A stretch of 24,570 nucleotides of DNA from the NCBI GenBank assembly GCA_028290325.1, contig JAQGJY010000202.1, positions 1 through 24,570 on the forward strand, in the 5' to 3' direction. Of this stretch, positions 23,540 to 24,570 are shown piece by piece. Position numbers and translations under genes: made by a program. The notes under the pieces are model-generated. The model saw nothing but the letters and a program-made list of their open reading frames with translations, searched no databases and had not been told where the DNA came from. Source of the DNA: Tardiphaga sp. (GTDB taxonomy: Bacteria > Pseudomonadota > Alphaproteobacteria > Rhizobiales > Xanthobacteraceae). Each line of letters starts with the position of its first letter. Positions within the stretch are counted from its first letter, which is position 1.

Positions 23540-24231
23540 TGACAAACAAAGCCGTCGAAGATCACCGCCTTCGGCGTTTTCGCAACCTGCCGAAGCCGCT
23601 GCGCGTGGTCTACGCGCGGCCGCGCACCTTCATCGCGCTGGCGCTCGGATTGGTCGTCATGGCGATATTGCCGGTCTCGCTGCGGCCGGTGACGCGGCAG
23701 CTGATCGGCTGGGACGTGTTCGTTGCGTTCTATCTGGCGCTGGTCTTTACGCTGTCGTTTCGCGGCGGCATCGGCCACATCAAACGCAATGCCGCGTTGC
23801 AGGACGACGGCCGCTTCCTGATTTTGTGCGTCACCGCCGTCGGCGCATTCGCCAGCATCGCCGCGATCGTCTCCGAACTCGGCGCGTCCCATAAGGGTGT
23901 GATGGAGTTGACGCTGGCCACCGTCACGGTGGCGCTGAGCTGGGCCACCGTGCACACCACCTTCGCGCTGCATTACGCGCATGATTATTATCGCGACGAT
24001 GGCTCGCCGGGCGGACTGCAATTTCCGTCCGCCAACGACACACCGCAAGAGCCAGATTATTGGGACTTCGTGTATTTCGCCTTCGTCATCGGCATGACGG
24101 CGCAGACCTCCGATGTCGGCATCAGCGACAAGACGATCCGCCGCACGGCGACGGCGCATGGCGTGATCTCGTTCATTTTCAACACGGCGCTGGTCGCGTT
24201 GATGGTCAACATCGCGGCCAGCGCGATTTAG
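23539..24231 (+). CDS. DUF1345 integral membrane protein
   Basis: The 230-residue protein has membrane segments at about 29-50, 56-73, 94-113, 120-142 and 207-229, and the DUF1345 features ALSWATVHTTFALHYAHDYY and DFVYFAFVIGMTAQTSDVGI. The polar TAQTSDV segment, reminiscent of a channel filter loop, is conserved in the family, whose function is unproven. The ATG overlaps the ispA TGA by one base (TGATG at 23537-23541), so translation is coupled to ispA; a TTG at 23536 is less likely. Confidence 0.93.
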   Translation: MTNKAVEDHRLRRFRNLPKPLRVVYARPRTFIALALGLVVMAILPVSLRPVTRQLIGWDVFVAFYLALVFTLSFRGGIGHIKRNAALQDDGRFLILCVTAVGAFASIAAIVSELGASHKGVMELTLATVTVALSWATVHTTFALHYAHDYYRDDGSPGGLQFPSANDTPQEPDYWDFVYFAFVIGMTAQTSDVGISDKTIRRTATAHGVISFIFNTALVALMVNIAASAI

Positions 24232-24552
24232 CGGCGGCGACCCTGTTCGCATTTGCGCCACCTCGACGCCGGCCGCCGGCGGCATCGAAACGAGCGCAGC
24301 AATCCAGCTCCGTGATGCGGATAGATCAAAAACGCCTGAATGGCTTGGTGCTGTCGTGATTGGAAGCCAGGCAACGCCGTCCTCGCGATGACGACCTTGT
24401 GGTGGGTTGGGCCCGCAGGATCGGGGTGTTGGAGCCGCCATGTAGACCGCTCTGCGAGGATCCGAAACACGCCGCTCGATCCTCGCCTTGACGCCTCGCG
24501 CCAGCCGCGCGACGGGTAAAGATCATTTGTCGCAGCGTTGACGGGACGACCT
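24232..24552. other. Intergenic tail, no supported gene
   Basis: No gene with coding character is seen on either strand, and the long minus-strand frame across it is a shadow of the DUF1345 gene. The stretch 24361-24395 on the complement reads GTCATCGCGAGGACGGCGTTG, which loosely resembles a degenerate dispersed repeat of alphaproteobacteria. No terminator of clear strength follows the DUF1345 gene. Confidence 0.45.
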
Positions 24553-24570
24553 ATGGAAGCCAATTTCCAG
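24553..24570 (+). CDS. Possible start of a further gene, cut by the window edge
   Basis: ATG at 24553 begins an open frame of six codons (MEANFQ) to the window edge. A GGGA about 7 nt upstream could be a ribosome site. Nothing about function can be read from six residues. Confidence 0.3.

Noticed and set aside
23305..24441. A 378-aa minus-strand frame running past the DUF1345 gene into the tail
   Set aside because: Its composition is that of a shadow frame over ispA and DUF1345, and it has no motif or good start.

Overview
The window is about 65% GC and reads as chromosome of an alphaproteobacterium of the Bradyrhizobium / Rhodopseudomonas / Nitrobacter group. The signs are a ROSE-type RNA thermometer in front of an hsp20 gene, the GapR (DUF2312) - DUF1244 - DUF1036 - pyk neighbourhood, the hisD - UPF0262 - low-Mr phosphatase - maf - yacG - tRNA-Phe block, the short cysteine-free ribosomal protein L36, and a short palindromic intergenic repeat of the kind scattered through these genomes. 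I read this from gene content and order; no database search was possible.

Layout. 1-2048: the 3' part of a large DNA adenine methyltransferase, probably of a type II (Eco57I/MmeI-like) restriction-modification enzyme, open at the left edge and with a low-GC insert-like core. 2134-5101: corA, a lipoprotein L,D-transpeptidase, gapR and a DUF1244 gene. 5274-7303: DUF1036 protein overlapping pyruvate kinase by 4 nt. 7426-10021: alpha/beta hydrolase, three small or lineage-specific genes (one TPR protein) and rpmJ. 10279-13402: a compact plus-strand run of acyl-lipid desaturase, TIM-barrel amidohydrolase and O-antigen-ligase-like membrane protein. 13515-14562: a complete heat-shock unit: RpoH-like promoter, three-hairpin 5' leader ending in a thermometer hairpin over the Shine-Dalgarno, hsp20, an unknown 116-aa gene and a terminator. 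14728-18112: minus-strand housekeeping block (hisD, UPF0262, phosphatase, maf, yacG, tRNA-Phe). 18212-21136: a PAS-GGDEF-EAL protein with a ruined GGDEF motif, a divergent small unknown gene, and a four-helix membrane protein with a Pro/Ala-rich tail. 21399-24231: rpmF, mtgA, and divergently ispA with a DUF1345 membrane protein.

Most of the window is core metabolism and envelope biology (peptidoglycan cross-linking and polymerisation, isoprenoid precursor supply, lipid desaturation, polysaccharide ligation, Mg2+ transport). The parts most worth a second look are the mosaic methyltransferase, the ROSE-controlled hsp20 operon with its uncharacterised second gene, and the c-di-GMP protein whose cyclase half looks dead while its phosphodiesterase half looks intact. 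I see no CRISPR array, insertion sequence, integrase or prophage.
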